Source: an uncultured Oscillibacter sp.
Lineage (GTDB): Bacteria > Bacillota > Clostridia > Oscillospirales > Oscillospiraceae
Length of the DNA: 64,000 bases
NCBI GenBank assembly: GCA_910587705.1
Contig: CAJUMX010000001.1
Span: 124,001 to 188,000, forward strand
Direction: 5' to 3'
Under the pieces are notes generated by a model. It made no database searches. It was not told the origin of the DNA and saw only the letters and a program-made list of their open reading frames with translations. Position numbers and translations under genes: made by a program. Position 1 is the first letter of the stretch, and each line of letters opens with the position of its first letter. Below, in pieces: positions 40,761 through 49,572 of this stretch.

Positions 40761-41777
40761 ATGACCATCAAGGACATCGCCCGGCTGTCCGGGTGTGGCG
40801 TGGCCACTGTGTCCCGGGTGCTCAACGACCACCCCGACGTCAGCGACGAGACCCGGCGGAAGGTCCTGGCGGTGGTGGAGGCCCAGGGCTTCCAGCCCAA
40901 CAACAATGCCAAGCACCTGAAACAGCAATCCGGAACCGCCATCACCATTCTGGTGAAGGGCACGCAGAACATGCTCTTTGCCGATCTGGTGGAGCGGGTT
41001 CAGGCCCTTCTCCGGGACAGCGGCCGGGACGCCGTGGTGTACTATCTGGACGAGGACGCCGACGAGGTAGCCTACGCCCTCCAGCTCTGCCGGGAGCGCA
41101 AGCCCCTGGGCATCTTCTTCCTGGGAGGGGACTTGAAGCTCTTCCAGAGCCGCTTCCAGCCCATCACCGTCCCCTGTGTGCTGCTGACCAACACCGCCAA
41201 GGACCTCCACTTTGACACCCTCTCCTCCCTGACCACCGACGACAGCGAGGCCGCCGCCCAGGTCATCGAATTTTTGGCCAAACAGGGCCACCGTCGCATC
41301 TGCCTTCTGGGGGGCAACTGGTCCTGCTCCCAGATCAGCTACCGCCGCCTGGAGGGCTGCCGCCGGGCCTTTGCCCGGCTGGGCCTGCCCTTCGACCCGG
41401 AGCGCCAGTGCGAGCCCTGCCGCTACTCCATGGCCGACGCCTACGCCGCCACAAAGCGGCTGCTGGACCGCCGCCCGGACCTGACCGCCATCTTCGCCAT
41501 GAGCGACGTCATGGCCATCGGGGTGGTCCGGGCCCTGCGGGACCGGGGAAAGCGGGTGCCGGAGGATATCTCCGTGGTGGGCTACGACGGCATCTCCATG
41601 GCCAGCTACTCCGTTCCCCGGCTTGCCACCGTCCGCCAGGACACCCAGCGGCTGGCGGAGCGGGGGGTGGACGTGCTGCTGCGCAACATCGAGCGGAAAA
41701 ACCGCCCCGTCCACGAGGTGGTGCCCTTCCAGCTCATCCCTGGAGAGAGCGTCGCAAAGCTGAACGCAGGCGCATAA
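40761..41777 (+). CDS. LacI family transcriptional regulator (MalR-like)
   Basis: 338 residues, ATG behind AAGGAGGGACGCGGA. The helix-turn-helix and hinge are standard: TIKDIARLSGCGVATVSRVL and GFQPNNNAKHLKQQ. The sugar-binding core has GHRRICLLGG, AIFAMSDVMAIGVVRAL and ISVVGYDGISMASY. It lies within the maltodextrin gene group, and the double operator at 37443-37468 is the natural target, implying repression lifted by a maltose-type inducer. Confidence 0.93.
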   Translation: MTIKDIARLSGCGVATVSRVLNDHPDVSDETRRKVLAVVEAQGFQPNNNAKHLKQQSGTAITILVKGTQNMLFADLVERVQALLRDSGRDAVVYYLDEDADEVAYALQLCRERKPLGIFFLGGDLKLFQSRFQPITVPCVLLTNTAKDLHFDTLSSLTTDDSEAAAQVIEFLAKQGHRRICLLGGNWSCSQISYRRLEGCRRAFARLGLPFDPERQCEPCRYSMADAYAATKRLLDRRPDLTAIFAMSDVMAIGVVRALRDRGKRVPEDISVVGYDGISMASYSVPRLATVRQDTQRLAERGVDVLLRNIERKNRPVHEVVPFQLIPGESVAKLNAGA

Positions 41778-41814
41778 CCGCCTTTGATTCTATTGTAAGA
41801 AAGGGGAACCCAAC

Positions 41815-43296
41815 GTGAGAAAAGCCGGTATTCTAATGCCCATTTTCTCCCTGCCCTCCCCCTATGGGATCGGGACCTTGGGAACTGCCGCCCGGGAATT
41901 CACGGACTTCCTGGTCCAGAGCGGGCAGTCCTATTGGCAAATTCTTCCTGTGGGACCCACCAGCTACGGGGATTCCCCCTATCAGTCCTTCTCCTCCTTT
42001 GCGGGGAACCCCTATTTCATCGACCTGGACACCTTGGCCGAATGGGGGTTCCTGGAGCCAAGGGAATACCAGTCCCTGGACTGGGGCCGCGACCCGGAAC
42101 GGGTGGATTATGAAGCCCTTTACCGAAACCGCTTTGCGGTCCTGCGCCTGGCTTGTTCCCGTCTGAAACGGGGAGACTTATTCGAGCTGCGGGGCGTCCT
42201 CTGGAAGGCGGACTGGCTGGCGGATTACGCCCTGTTCATGGCCCTGAAGGACCGGTATGACGGAGCTCCTTGGCTGGAGTGGCCGGAGGAGCTGCGCCTT
42301 CGCCGCCCCGCCGCCCTGGAGAGGGTCCGGAAGGAGCTGGCCGGAGAAATCGACTTCTGGACCCGGGTACAGCTCCTCTTTTTCTGCCAGTGGTGGAGCC
42401 TGAAAGAATATGCCAACGAAAAAGGCGTCTCCATCATCGGGGACCTGCCCATTTACGTCTCCATCGACAGCGCCGACGTCTGGGCCAATCCCGAGCAGTT
42501 CCAGCTTGACGCCGACGGACGGCCCACGGAGGTGGCGGGCTGCCCGCCGGATGGCTTTGCCGCCGACGGACAGCTGTGGGGAAACCCCCTTTTCGACTGG
42601 GAGGCCATGAAGGCCGACGGCTACCGATGGTGGATTCGCCGCATCGCCGCCCAGTTCCAGCTCTACGACACCCTGCGGATTGACCACTTTCGGGGCTTTG
42701 ACCAGTACTATGCCATTCCCGCCGGAGACACCACCGCCCGAAACGGCCATTGGCGGCCCGGCCCCGGCATCGACTTTTTCCGGGCCGTGGAGGCGGCCCT
42801 GGGCCCCCGGGATATCATTGCCGAGGACTTGGGCTTTCTCACCCCCTCCGTCCGGGAGCTGCTGGACCAGACGGGCTATCCCGGCATGAAGGTGCTGGAG
42901 TTCGCCTTTGACAGCCGGGACACCGGCGGGGGCTATCTCCCCCACTGCTACACCCCCCACTGCGTGGCCTACACCGGCACCCACGACAACGACACCATCC
43001 AGGGCTGGCTGGCCACCGCCCCGGCGGAGGACGCCGCCTTGGCAAGGGCCTACCTCCGGCTGAACGAAGAGGAGGGCTGCCACTGGGGCATGATGCGCTC
43101 CGCCTGGGCCTCTGTGGCGGACCTGGCGGTGATGCAGTTCCAGGACCTGCTGGGTCTGGGCAGCGAGGGCCGGATCAACACTCCCTCCACCCTGGGTGGA
43201 AACTGGCGGTGGCGGGCTCAGCCGGGGAGCTTCTCTCCAGAGCTGGCGGACCGGCTCCACCGGGAAATGGAAATCTACCAGCGCCTGCCCAGGTGA
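41815..43296 (+). CDS. malQ: 4-alpha-glucanotransferase (amylomaltase)
   Basis: 493 residues from GTG at 41815, behind AAAGGGGAACCCAAC. It transfers alpha-1,4-glucan chains between maltodextrins, releasing glucose. GH77 motifs: GILMPIFSLPSPYGIGTLG at the start, SPYQSFSSFAGNPYFIDLD, the nucleophile in TLRIDHFRGFDQYYAIPAG, the acid/base in DIIAEDLGFLTPSV, and THDNDTIQGW. Full family length. It completes a typical import-and-use unit for malto-oligosaccharides with the upstream ABC genes. Confidence 0.96.
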   Translation: MRKAGILMPIFSLPSPYGIGTLGTAAREFTDFLVQSGQSYWQILPVGPTSYGDSPYQSFSSFAGNPYFIDLDTLAEWGFLEPREYQSLDWGRDPERVDYEALYRNRFAVLRLACSRLKRGDLFELRGVLWKADWLADYALFMALKDRYDGAPWLEWPEELRLRRPAALERVRKELAGEIDFWTRVQLLFFCQWWSLKEYANEKGVSIIGDLPIYVSIDSADVWANPEQFQLDADGRPTEVAGCPPDGFAADGQLWGNPLFDWEAMKADGYRWWIRRIAAQFQLYDTLRIDHFRGFDQYYAIPAGDTTARNGHWRPGPGIDFFRAVEAALGPRDIIAEDLGFLTPSVRELLDQTGYPGMKVLEFAFDSRDTGGGYLPHCYTPHCVAYTGTHDNDTIQGWLATAPAEDAALARAYLRLNEEEGCHWGMMRSAWASVADLAVMQFQDLLGLGSEGRINTPSTLGGNWRWRAQPGSFSPELADRLHREMEIYQRLPR

Positions 43297-43317
43297 CCGG
43301 CAACGACATACAGACGG

Positions 43318-43345
43318 AAGGGACGGTGTAAGCCGTCCCTTTTCT
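43318..43345 (+). terminator. Rho-independent terminator
   Basis: Perfect 9-bp stem (43318-43326 with 43333-43341) then TTTTC. Its sequence recurs in part at 43502-43526. Confidence 0.8.
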
Positions 43346-43391
43346 TGTCAAAAAACTGCGGTCTGAACGCGAGCGGAAAGGAAAAGAGCTA

Positions 43392-43425
43392 CGAGAGAAA
43401 CCCATCAGGGGTTTCTCTCGTTTTC
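43392..43425 (+). terminator. Second hairpin terminator
   Basis: Perfect 12-bp stem (43392-43403 with 43409-43420) followed by TTTTC. A back-up terminator after malQ. Confidence 0.75.
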
Positions 43426-43454
43426 AATCAGAAGTTTTTCGGAACTTTTTAAAT

Positions 43455-43503
43455 TCTGAAAAACCTGCGCAGGCTGGCGAAAAGACATGTTCGCCAGCCT
43501 GCG
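43455..43503 (-). terminator. Terminator hairpin for cysK (minus strand)
   Basis: Inverted repeat around GCTGGCGAA...TTCGCCAGC (about 43470-43501), read on the minus strand into GTTTTTC. It lies just past the end of the cysteine synthase gene. Confidence 0.7.
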
Positions 43504-43534
43504 GGACGACGCAAGCCGTCCCTTTTGGGGTCGT

Positions 43535-44467
43535 TCAGTCCGCAAACAGCGCTGTGGAGAGATAGCGGTCCCCGCCGTCGGGCAGCAGGGCCACGATGGT
43601 CTTTCCCCGGTTCCCAGGCCGTTTCGCCAGCTGGACGGCGGCCCACACCGCCGCGCCGGAGGAGATGCCCGCCAGCACGCCCTCCGTCCGCCCCAGGCGG
43701 CGGACCATGGCAAAGGCGGCCTCGTCCTCCACAGGGATAACCTCGTCGTAAATCTCCGTGTTCAGGGCCCGCGGCACAAAGCCCGCGCCAATGCCCTGGA
43801 GCCCGTGGCTCCCGGCTTTCCCCCCGCTCAGCACCGGGGAGGCGGCAGGCTCCACCGCCACAATTTTTACGGCAGGGTTCCGGCTCTTCAAATACTCCCC
43901 CACGCCGGTGAGGGTCCCCCCGGTGCCCACGCCTGCCACAAACATGTCCACCCTCCCCTCTGTGTCCGCCCAGATCTCTGGGCCCGTTACGGCCCGGTGG
44001 GCGGCGGGGTTGGCGGGGTTTTCAAATTGGCCGGGAAGGAAGCTGCCGGGGATTTCCGCCGCCAGCTCCCGGGCCCTTTCAATGGCCCCGGTCATACCGC
44101 TCTCCCCCGGGGTGAGGACCACCTCCGCGCCATAGGCCCGCATCAGGCGTCGGCGCTCCTCGCTCATGGTCTCCGGCATGACGATGAGCACCCGGTAGCC
44201 CCGGGGGACGGCCACGGCGGCCAGTCCAATGCCCGTGTTGCCGGAGGTGGGCTCGATGAGGACGGAGCCGGGCTTCAAAAGGCCCCGGGCCTCCCCATCG
44301 TCCAGCATGGCCTTAGCCGCCCGGTCCTTGACGGACCCGGCGGGGTTCCAAAACTCCAGCTTTGCCAGAACCCGGGCCTCCAGCCCCTCCTCCCGCTCCA
44401 CGTGGGTCAGCTCCAGCAGCGGGGTTCCGCCGATCAGCTGCTCCATGGATGTGTACACATGGCTCAT
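43535..44467 (-). CDS. cysK: Cysteine synthase A (O-acetylserine sulfhydrylase)
   Basis: 310 residues, the usual length. It forms cysteine from O-acetylserine and sulfide using PLP. The PLP lysine is in KLEFWNPAGSVKDRAAKAML; the phosphate loop is VGTGGTLTGVGEYLK; the substrate loop is IEPTSGNTGIGLAAVA; and EGVLAGISSGAAV is near the end. The ATG sits behind GGGAGGAGACACGCC. It is a stand-alone gene, downstream of (and on the same strand as) the sugar isomerase gene after a 77-nt gap. Confidence 0.95.
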   Translation of the reverse strand: MSHVYTSMEQLIGGTPLLELTHVEREEGLEARVLAKLEFWNPAGSVKDRAAKAMLDDGEARGLLKPGSVLIEPTSGNTGIGLAAVAVPRGYRVLIVMPETMSEERRRLMRAYGAEVVLTPGESGMTGAIERARELAAEIPGSFLPGQFENPANPAAHRAVTGPEIWADTEGRVDMFVAGVGTGGTLTGVGEYLKSRNPAVKIVAVEPAASPVLSGGKAGSHGLQGIGAGFVPRALNTEIYDEVIPVEDEAAFAMVRRLGRTEGVLAGISSGAAVWAAVQLAKRPGNRGKTIVALLPDGGDRYLSTALFAD

Positions 44468-44544
44468 GGCGTGTCTCCTCCCATCGCGGTCGTTGTTTCA
44501 AGCTATGCCCCGAGGGCCCGTCCTATGAAGGGCGCTCCCCCTCC

Positions 44545-45471
44545 TCAAAGGACCAGCGCCTCCTTCAAGGTGCGGAGGGAGGCCAGATGGCCCTCCAGCA
44601 TGGGCAGGGTCAGGTCCTCCATTTCCAGGGAGACCACCTCGTCGTACCCGGCCATGCGGGCAACGGAGAAGAACTCCTGCCACCACTGGACGCCGTGTCC
44701 CGCCCCCACGGCCACATAGTTCCAGCTCCTTTGGCGGAAGGCGTCGATGGGCTTGGTGTCCAGCATGCCGTTGGGGCCCCACTGTCGCCGCTCCGGCCTG
44801 GAGTCCTTGCCGTGAATGTGGTACAGGGCACCCGCCTCCCCCAGAACCCGGGCGGCCTCAATGGGGTCTCCGCCCATCCAGAACAGGTGGGAGGGGTCCA
44901 GGTTCATGCCCACCATGGGCCCCACGGCCTCCCGGAGGCGCAGCAGCGTCTCCGGATTGTACACCAGCTGCATCCCGTGGTTCTCCAAGGCGATCCGCTC
45001 CACGCCGCAGTCCTCAGCCCTGCAAACCAGCTCCCTCCAAGCGGGGATGGCCACATCATTCCACTGGTAGTCCAGGATGTCCTGGGTCTCCGGAGGCCAG
45101 GAGGTGGTGATCCACACCGGCGTCCGGTCTCCGGGGCACCCGGCGGGGAGGCCGCTCATCATGACAATCTTCCTCACCCCCAGCAGGGAAGCCAGGCGGA
45201 AGGTCTTTTCCGTCACCTCCCGATCCCGCTCATAGGCCAGGGGATTTCCGGAACAGTTCAAGGCACAGAGCTCCAAACCCCGCCGCCGCTGCGCGTCCCG
45301 CCAGCGGGTCCGGGCGGTCTCGGAGGAAAGGAGCGCCTCCAGGTCGATGTGGGGCGCGGCGGACCAGTTGCCCGTGCCGATCTCCAGGCCGGAAATCCCC
45401 TGGGCGGCGCAGAAATCCAGCATGTCCTCATAGGGCATGTCCAAGGTGCAGGTCTTGATGGCAAGCTTCAT
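44545..45471 (-). CDS. Sugar phosphate isomerase/epimerase-type TIM-barrel protein
   Basis: 308 residues from the ATG at 45471 behind AGGAGGCCGCC. The AP-endonuclease-2/xylose-isomerase-like barrel is indicated by KLAIKTCTLDMPYEDMLDFC, ISGLEIGTGNW, ERIALENHGMQLVYNPET (Glu and His metal ligands), VGMNLDPSHLFWMGGDPIEA (Asp/His) and ALYHIHGKDS. VVSLEMEDLTLPMLEG ends the barrel. Probable isomerisation of an inositol- or keto-sugar-like compound. No linked sugar gene reveals the substrate. Confidence 0.85.
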   Translation of the reverse strand: MKLAIKTCTLDMPYEDMLDFCAAQGISGLEIGTGNWSAAPHIDLEALLSSETARTRWRDAQRRRGLELCALNCSGNPLAYERDREVTEKTFRLASLLGVRKIVMMSGLPAGCPGDRTPVWITTSWPPETQDILDYQWNDVAIPAWRELVCRAEDCGVERIALENHGMQLVYNPETLLRLREAVGPMVGMNLDPSHLFWMGGDPIEAARVLGEAGALYHIHGKDSRPERRQWGPNGMLDTKPIDAFRQRSWNYVAVGAGHGVQWWQEFFSVARMAGYDEVVSLEMEDLTLPMLEGHLASLRTLKEALVL

Positions 45472-45647
45472 GGCGGCCTCCTGTCTCATGGTTCTTAAGC
45501 CCCGCAGAGGGCTTTTTTCCCATTATAGCCATCCGTCCGCCGCTGTCAAGGCGGTCTTTGGCCCGCTCCCTGCCGCAGCACCCGAAGAGAGTGGGAAAAC
45601 AGATAAAATCCAGGGGTTTTCCCGCTGATTTTTGTCGGCTCTGGTTC

Positions 45648-45676
45648 TTGACGATTTCCCCCGGGAATGGTATCTT
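45648..45676 (+). promoter_or_regulatory. Promoter for the antiporter gene
   Basis: TTGACG (45648-45653), 17 nt, TATCTT (45671-45676); the gene starts 49 nt later. Confidence 0.65.
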
Positions 45677-45724
45677 ACTTCATCATATGGCGCATATGGT
45701 ATATTGGGAAAGAGGTAATGAACA

Positions 45725-46987
45725 ATGGAAATTCTTATCAGCCTTTCCGCCGCTCTGATCGGCGGACTGCTGCTGTCCCGGGCAGCCAAGCGGCTGAAGC
45801 TGCCCGCTGTCACCGCCTATCTGGTGGCGGGGCTGCTGCTGGGCCCCTTCTGCTTGGGCGCGCTGCACATCGGCGGCCTGGGCTTCGCCTCCATGGAGGC
45901 GGTGGAGGGCCTGAACATGCTCTCCCAGGTGGCCCTGGGCTTCATCGCCTTCACCATCGGCAACGAGTTCCGGGTAAGCCAGCTGAAAACCATGGGCCGT
46001 CAGGCCATCGTGGTGGGCATCCTTCAGGCGGTGGCCGCCACGGCCCTGGTGGACCTGGCCCTGATTCTCCTGCACCTGGTCCGGCCGGACGTCATCTCCG
46101 TCTCCTCCGCCATCACCCTGGGTGCCATCGCCGCCGCCACGGCCCCCGCCGCCACGCTGATGGTAGTCCGGCAGTACAAGGCCGACGGTCCCATGACAAG
46201 GCTTCTTTTAATGGTGGTGGCCATTGACGACGCGGTGGGCCTGGTGCTCTTTTCCGCCTCCTTCGGCGTGGCCATGGCCCTGGAGAGCGGGGCTGTCAGC
46301 GTGGTGACGGTGCTGGTGGAGCCGGTGGTGGAAATCCTCCTCTCCCTGGGCCTGGGAGCGGTGGCCGGTATCGCTCTTTACTGGGTGGAGCAGTTTTTCC
46401 ACTCCCGAAGCAAGCGCCTGTCCATCTCCATCGGCTTTGTCCTGCTGACGGTGGGCCTGTCTATGAAGGAGTTCGAGGTGGGCGGCGTCCACTGCGGCTT
46501 CTCTTTGCTGCTGGTGTGCATGATGACCGGCACCCTGTTTTGCAACATCTGCGACTTCTCCGAGGAGCTGATGGCCCGGGTGGACGGGTGGACAGCCCCC
46601 CTGTTCGTGCTGTTCTTTGTCCTCTCCGGCGCGGAGCTGGATTTGTCCGTGCTGCGGAACCCCTCCGTGCTGCTCATCGGCGTCATTTACATCCTGGTCC
46701 GCTCCCTGGGCAAATACGCGGGCTCCTACGGCAGCTGTGCCCTCACCGGCTGCGACGAAAACATCCAAAAATACCTGGGCATCACCCTGCTGCCCCAGGC
46801 CGGTGTGGCCCTGGGCATGGCCATCACCGCCCAGGCCCTGGCCGATGGCACGGTGGTCCGGAGCGTGGTGCTCTTCTCCGTGCTGGTCTATGAGCTGGTG
46901 GGCCCAGCCCTGACGAAACGGGCTTTGCTGGCCGCCGGGGAGATTCAGCCCGAGGGCCGCACCTCCGCCCGGGTCAAAAACGGCTGA
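45725..46987 (+). CDS. CPA2-type cation/proton antiporter (Kef/NhaS-like membrane domain)
   Basis: 420 residues, ATG behind AGAGGTAATGAACA. About 12 membrane helices. The family opening is LLLSRAAKRLKLPAVTAYLV then AGLLLGPFCLG. The discontinuous-helix region with its charged residue is LLLMVVAIDDAVGLVLFSAS, and GITLLPQAGVALGMAITAQA is the second conserved helix. No TrkA-N or TrkA-C nucleotide domain is attached, so it is not a full KefB/C. Probably exchanges Na+ or K+ for protons. Confidence 0.88.
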   Translation: MEILISLSAALIGGLLLSRAAKRLKLPAVTAYLVAGLLLGPFCLGALHIGGLGFASMEAVEGLNMLSQVALGFIAFTIGNEFRVSQLKTMGRQAIVVGILQAVAATALVDLALILLHLVRPDVISVSSAITLGAIAAATAPAATLMVVRQYKADGPMTRLLLMVVAIDDAVGLVLFSASFGVAMALESGAVSVVTVLVEPVVEILLSLGLGAVAGIALYWVEQFFHSRSKRLSISIGFVLLTVGLSMKEFEVGGVHCGFSLLLVCMMTGTLFCNICDFSEELMARVDGWTAPLFVLFFVLSGAELDLSVLRNPSVLLIGVIYILVRSLGKYAGSYGSCALTGCDENIQKYLGITLLPQAGVALGMAITAQALADGTVVRSVVLFSVLVYELVGPALTKRALLAAGEIQPEGRTSARVKNG

Positions 46988-47026
46988 TCTCCTGGGAAGC
47001 AAATCCGGTTCCCTCCACAGCGCAAA

Positions 47027-47065
47027 ACGCGGCGACCCCGAAGATTCGGGGCCGCCGCGTCTCTT
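47027..47065 (+). terminator. Rho-independent terminator
   Basis: Near-perfect 15-bp stem (47027-47041 region with 47046-47060, one A-C mismatch), short T-containing tail. It ends the antiporter gene. Confidence 0.75.
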
Positions 47066-47136
47066 AGAACCTGTATTCACAACAGTTCAATGCTGTCTGG
47101 ACGGTCCTTCCGGCGTTTCCCTGTATGAATACGGGT
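47066..47136. repeat. Long inverted repeat element, possible MITE or structured RNA
   Basis: 14-nt outer arms AGAACCTGTATTCA (47066-47079) and TGAATACGGGTTCT (47123-47136) pair with a single G-T wobble around a 43-nt centre. It fills the gap between the convergent antiporter and EamA genes. No transposase is encoded. It may be a small non-autonomous repeat or a minus-strand terminator. Confidence 0.5.
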
Positions 47137-47138
47137 TC

Positions 47139-48050
47139 TTATTCGGCGGACCTCTCCGCCGTCTCTTTTTTCAGCAGGCTCTTCCCCTGGGACAGCAGCA
47201 GTCCCGTCAGGGTCAGCACAGCTCCCAGGGCGGCCAGCGGCGTGATGGGCTCATGGAGAATCAGCACCGAGGCCGCCACGGTGATGACCGGGGCCAGATA
47301 GGTGTACACGCTGGTCTTGACCGGCCCCAGCAGCTTCACCGCCAGATTCCAGGTGACAAAGCACACCGCCGACGCGCCAAAGCCCAGAAACACCAGATTC
47401 CCCAGATACACGGGGTTGGCGAACCGCTCCAACCCCAGGCGGCAGTCAAACACCATAAGCGCCGGGAGCATCCACAAAATTCCCCAGACAAAGGTCCGCC
47501 GGGTGGTGAGAATGGTGTTCCAGCCCCAGGCGCTGATCTTCCGGGTCAAAATTACGTAGCAGGCCCAAATCACCGCCGCCAGCAGGGACAAAAGGTCCCC
47601 TATCGGGTTCAGCTCCAGCTGGGAGCCGCTGAAGCTGATGAGGGAGATTCCGACCATCGCCACCACAAAGCCCAGGTAGAAGCCGCCGCCGGGCCGCTCC
47701 TCCTTCAAAAACAGGTGGGACAGCACCGCCGTGAAAAAGGGAATCACGGAGAGAATCACCCCCACGTTGGAGGCCAGGGTATAGGTCAGGGCGATGTTCT
47801 CCAGCAGGTAGTACAGGCACACGCCGCACAGGCCCGCTCCGGCAAAGATCAGCTCCTGCTTTTTCGTGACGCCCCGCATCCTCCGGGGGCAGGCCAGGAA
47901 CAGGGCCACAAGGCCCATGATAAAGCGAATGAACAAAATCTCCACCGGCTGGAAGTCCCGCAGCAGCACCTTGGTGGAGATGAAAGTGGTCCCCCAGACG
48001 GCGATGGTGAAGAAGGCAGCGGCGTGGCCCCTTGCCTGGTCATTTTTCAT
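47139..48050 (-). CDS. EamA/DMT-family membrane exporter
   Basis: 303 residues with ten hydrophobic helices in two EamA halves (FFTIAVWGTTFISTKVLL at the start, LLSLLAAVIWACYVILTRKI and TPLAALGAVLTLTGLLLSQG in the second half). Its ATG overlaps the end of the AraC gene by 11 nt (CATGAAAAATGA), so the two are co-translated. Likely exports a metabolite sensed by the AraC protein. Confidence 0.92.
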   Translation of the reverse strand: MKNDQARGHAAAFFTIAVWGTTFISTKVLLRDFQPVEILFIRFIMGLVALFLACPRRMRGVTKKQELIFAGAGLCGVCLYYLLENIALTYTLASNVGVILSVIPFFTAVLSHLFLKEERPGGGFYLGFVVAMVGISLISFSGSQLELNPIGDLLSLLAAVIWACYVILTRKISAWGWNTILTTRRTFVWGILWMLPALMVFDCRLGLERFANPVYLGNLVFLGFGASAVCFVTWNLAVKLLGPVKTSVYTYLAPVITVAASVLILHEPITPLAALGAVLTLTGLLLSQGKSLLKKETAERSAE

Positions 48051-48864
48051 GGCATAAACGCTCCTTGTCCAAAAACATTTCCCGGTAGGCCCCGGGCGCC
48101 AGGCCGATAAACCGGCTGAAATAGTTGGTAAAATGGCTCTGGTCGGAAAAGCCCGTCCGCAGGGCCGCCTCGGCAGGCGGAACCCCCTGCTCCAGCAGCC
48201 TCTTCGCCGCGCCCACCCGCAGGTTCTCCAAATAGCGGTAAGGCGTAACCCCCTTCTCCCGGGCGAAGGCCCGGAGCAGGGCCGACTTGCTCAACCCCGC
48301 CTCCTCCCGGAGACGCTCCAGGGTAATTCGCTCTCCATAGTGCCCCTCCATAAAGGCGCAGGCCCGCTCCACCGCCTCCCGCCCAGCGGGGGCCGGGTCC
48401 CCCACAGGCTGTCCGCACAGCCGCAGCAGCCGGGAGAGCAGCAGCAACAGCCGCTCCTCCCGCTCGAACTCCCGGGAGCCTCGCATGATCTCCTCATGGA
48501 GGGCCCGGAAATCCCAGGCGGCCTCCGGGTCGGACACCACATTCTGAGAGAAAGCCGGCAGCGTCCGTTGCCCCGTCAGTTCCCCGGTCAGGTCCAGCAT
48601 GGTCTCCTTGGGTATGTGCAGGCCCCAGTACTCCAGGGCCGCGCCGCTCTCGGCGCAGGCGTGGAGGTCGCCGGGGTTGTATATGATGATGTCCCCCTTT
48701 TTCAAGGCGTACGCCACATCCCGGCAGATCAGCTCCCCCTGCCCGTCCTCGATGTAGCCGACGACGTAATACTCGTGGAAGTGCTTGGGAAAGGAGCGGC
48801 GGAAGCGGTATGCCTCTAAGCGCAGCCCGGCGTCGTAAACCGCCGTCCCGAATTCGTCTTTCAC
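48040..48864 (-). CDS. AraC family transcriptional regulator
   Basis: 274 residues. An N-terminal cupin sensor (FPKHFHEYYVVGYIEDGQGE, GDIIIYNPGDLHACAE) is followed by two helix-turn-helix units at the C-terminus (ITLERLREEAGLSKSALLRA, AALRTGFSDQSHFTNYFSRF, IGLAPGAYR). First gene of a two-gene unit with the EamA exporter, which it probably controls. RBS GGGAGGGACGG lies before the ATG. Confidence 0.92.
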   Translation of the reverse strand: MKDEFGTAVYDAGLRLEAYRFRRSFPKHFHEYYVVGYIEDGQGELICRDVAYALKKGDIIIYNPGDLHACAESGAALEYWGLHIPKETMLDLTGELTGQRTLPAFSQNVVSDPEAAWDFRALHEEIMRGSREFEREERLLLLLSRLLRLCGQPVGDPAPAGREAVERACAFMEGHYGERITLERLREEAGLSKSALLRAFAREKGVTPYRYLENLRVGAAKRLLEQGVPPAEAALRTGFSDQSHFTNYFSRFIGLAPGAYREMFLDKERLCHEK

Positions 48865-48926
48865 CTTCCGTCCCTCCCTTCGCCGGACTCATTATAGCAG
48901 GTTTTTCGTCGAATGGCTTGTAAAAT

Positions 48927-48962
48927 ATCAGCGCGGAGAAAAAATTTTCTCCGCGCTGATAT
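48927..48962 (-). terminator. Terminator hairpin
   Basis: Near-perfect palindrome: 16-bp stem (48927-48942 with 48945-48960) with a 2-nt centre and T-rich inner strand. On the minus strand it follows the coiled-coil gene. Confidence 0.8.
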
Positions 48963-48973
48963 GGTTGTCCGGC

Positions 48974-49522
48974 TCAGCCGTTTGTAACTTTTGTGTGCTG
49001 GCGGCGGTAGGCGTCGTTGTCCTTCTGCCTCAGCTCATTCTCCACCTGGGCCAGCTGACGTTCCAGGCTCTCCCGCTTCGTTTCGTCGGTCTCCCGGTTG
49101 AGCTTGGCCTCCAGCTTTTCCTTTTTTTCCTTCAGCTTCCTGATCTCCCGGTCCACCGCGTCGGTATTGCCGACGCATTTCTCCTCCTTGCCGCCCTTGT
49201 CCGGCGGACCAGCCTTCTCCGGAGACATGGGCTCCTTTTCTCCGTCCGGGTATTCTGCCCTGGGAGCCCCCGGGGAAACAGGAGCGCCCTCCGCCGCCTC
49301 GGGGTCGTCAAAGTAGATTTTGGGGCTTCCGTCCTCGTCCTTCCCCAGCCAATAGCGGCCATAGGACGCTTGTTTTTCCTCCGGAACGTATTTGTCCTTG
49401 ACAGGTCGCAGCGGGGCCTCGGAGGCGGGCTGGGACGCGGGGCGGGCCTTTGTGGTCCGTTCGGCTGCCCGGAGGGCGGGCTCTGCGGCTGGCCGGGAAC
49501 TGCTGCTGGAAATTGGGATCAT
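48974..49522 (-). CDS. Hypothetical coiled-coil protein with CVGNTD motif
   Basis: 182 residues from the ATG at 49522, behind AAGGAGGGGGTTCTT. The N-terminal 110 residues are Ala/Pro/Ser-rich and disordered, with a short aromatic patch (YGRYWLGKDEDGSPKIYFDD). The C-terminal part is a highly charged coiled coil: CVGNTDAVDREIRKLKEKKE, KLEAKLNRETDETKRESLER. The CVxNTDxVDREI(K/R)KLK segment recurs in small Firmicute proteins of unknown function that I recall from Clostridia. Stand-alone gene. Confidence 0.7.
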   Translation of the reverse strand: MIPISSSSSRPAAEPALRAAERTTKARPASQPASEAPLRPVKDKYVPEEKQASYGRYWLGKDEDGSPKIYFDDPEAAEGAPVSPGAPRAEYPDGEKEPMSPEKAGPPDKGGKEEKCVGNTDAVDREIRKLKEKKEKLEAKLNRETDETKRESLERQLAQVENELRQKDNDAYRRQHTKVTNG

Positions 49523-49572
49523 AAGAACCCCCTCCTTTCTTGTCGTCCAGTGTAGCACCTCCCCGCCGGTTT

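Noticed and set aside
39762..41714. 650-codon minus-strand open frame opposite the MalG-like and LacI genes
   Set aside because: Gly/His/Gln-rich nonsense composition; it covers proven genes on the plus strand. High-GC DNA keeps antisense frames open.
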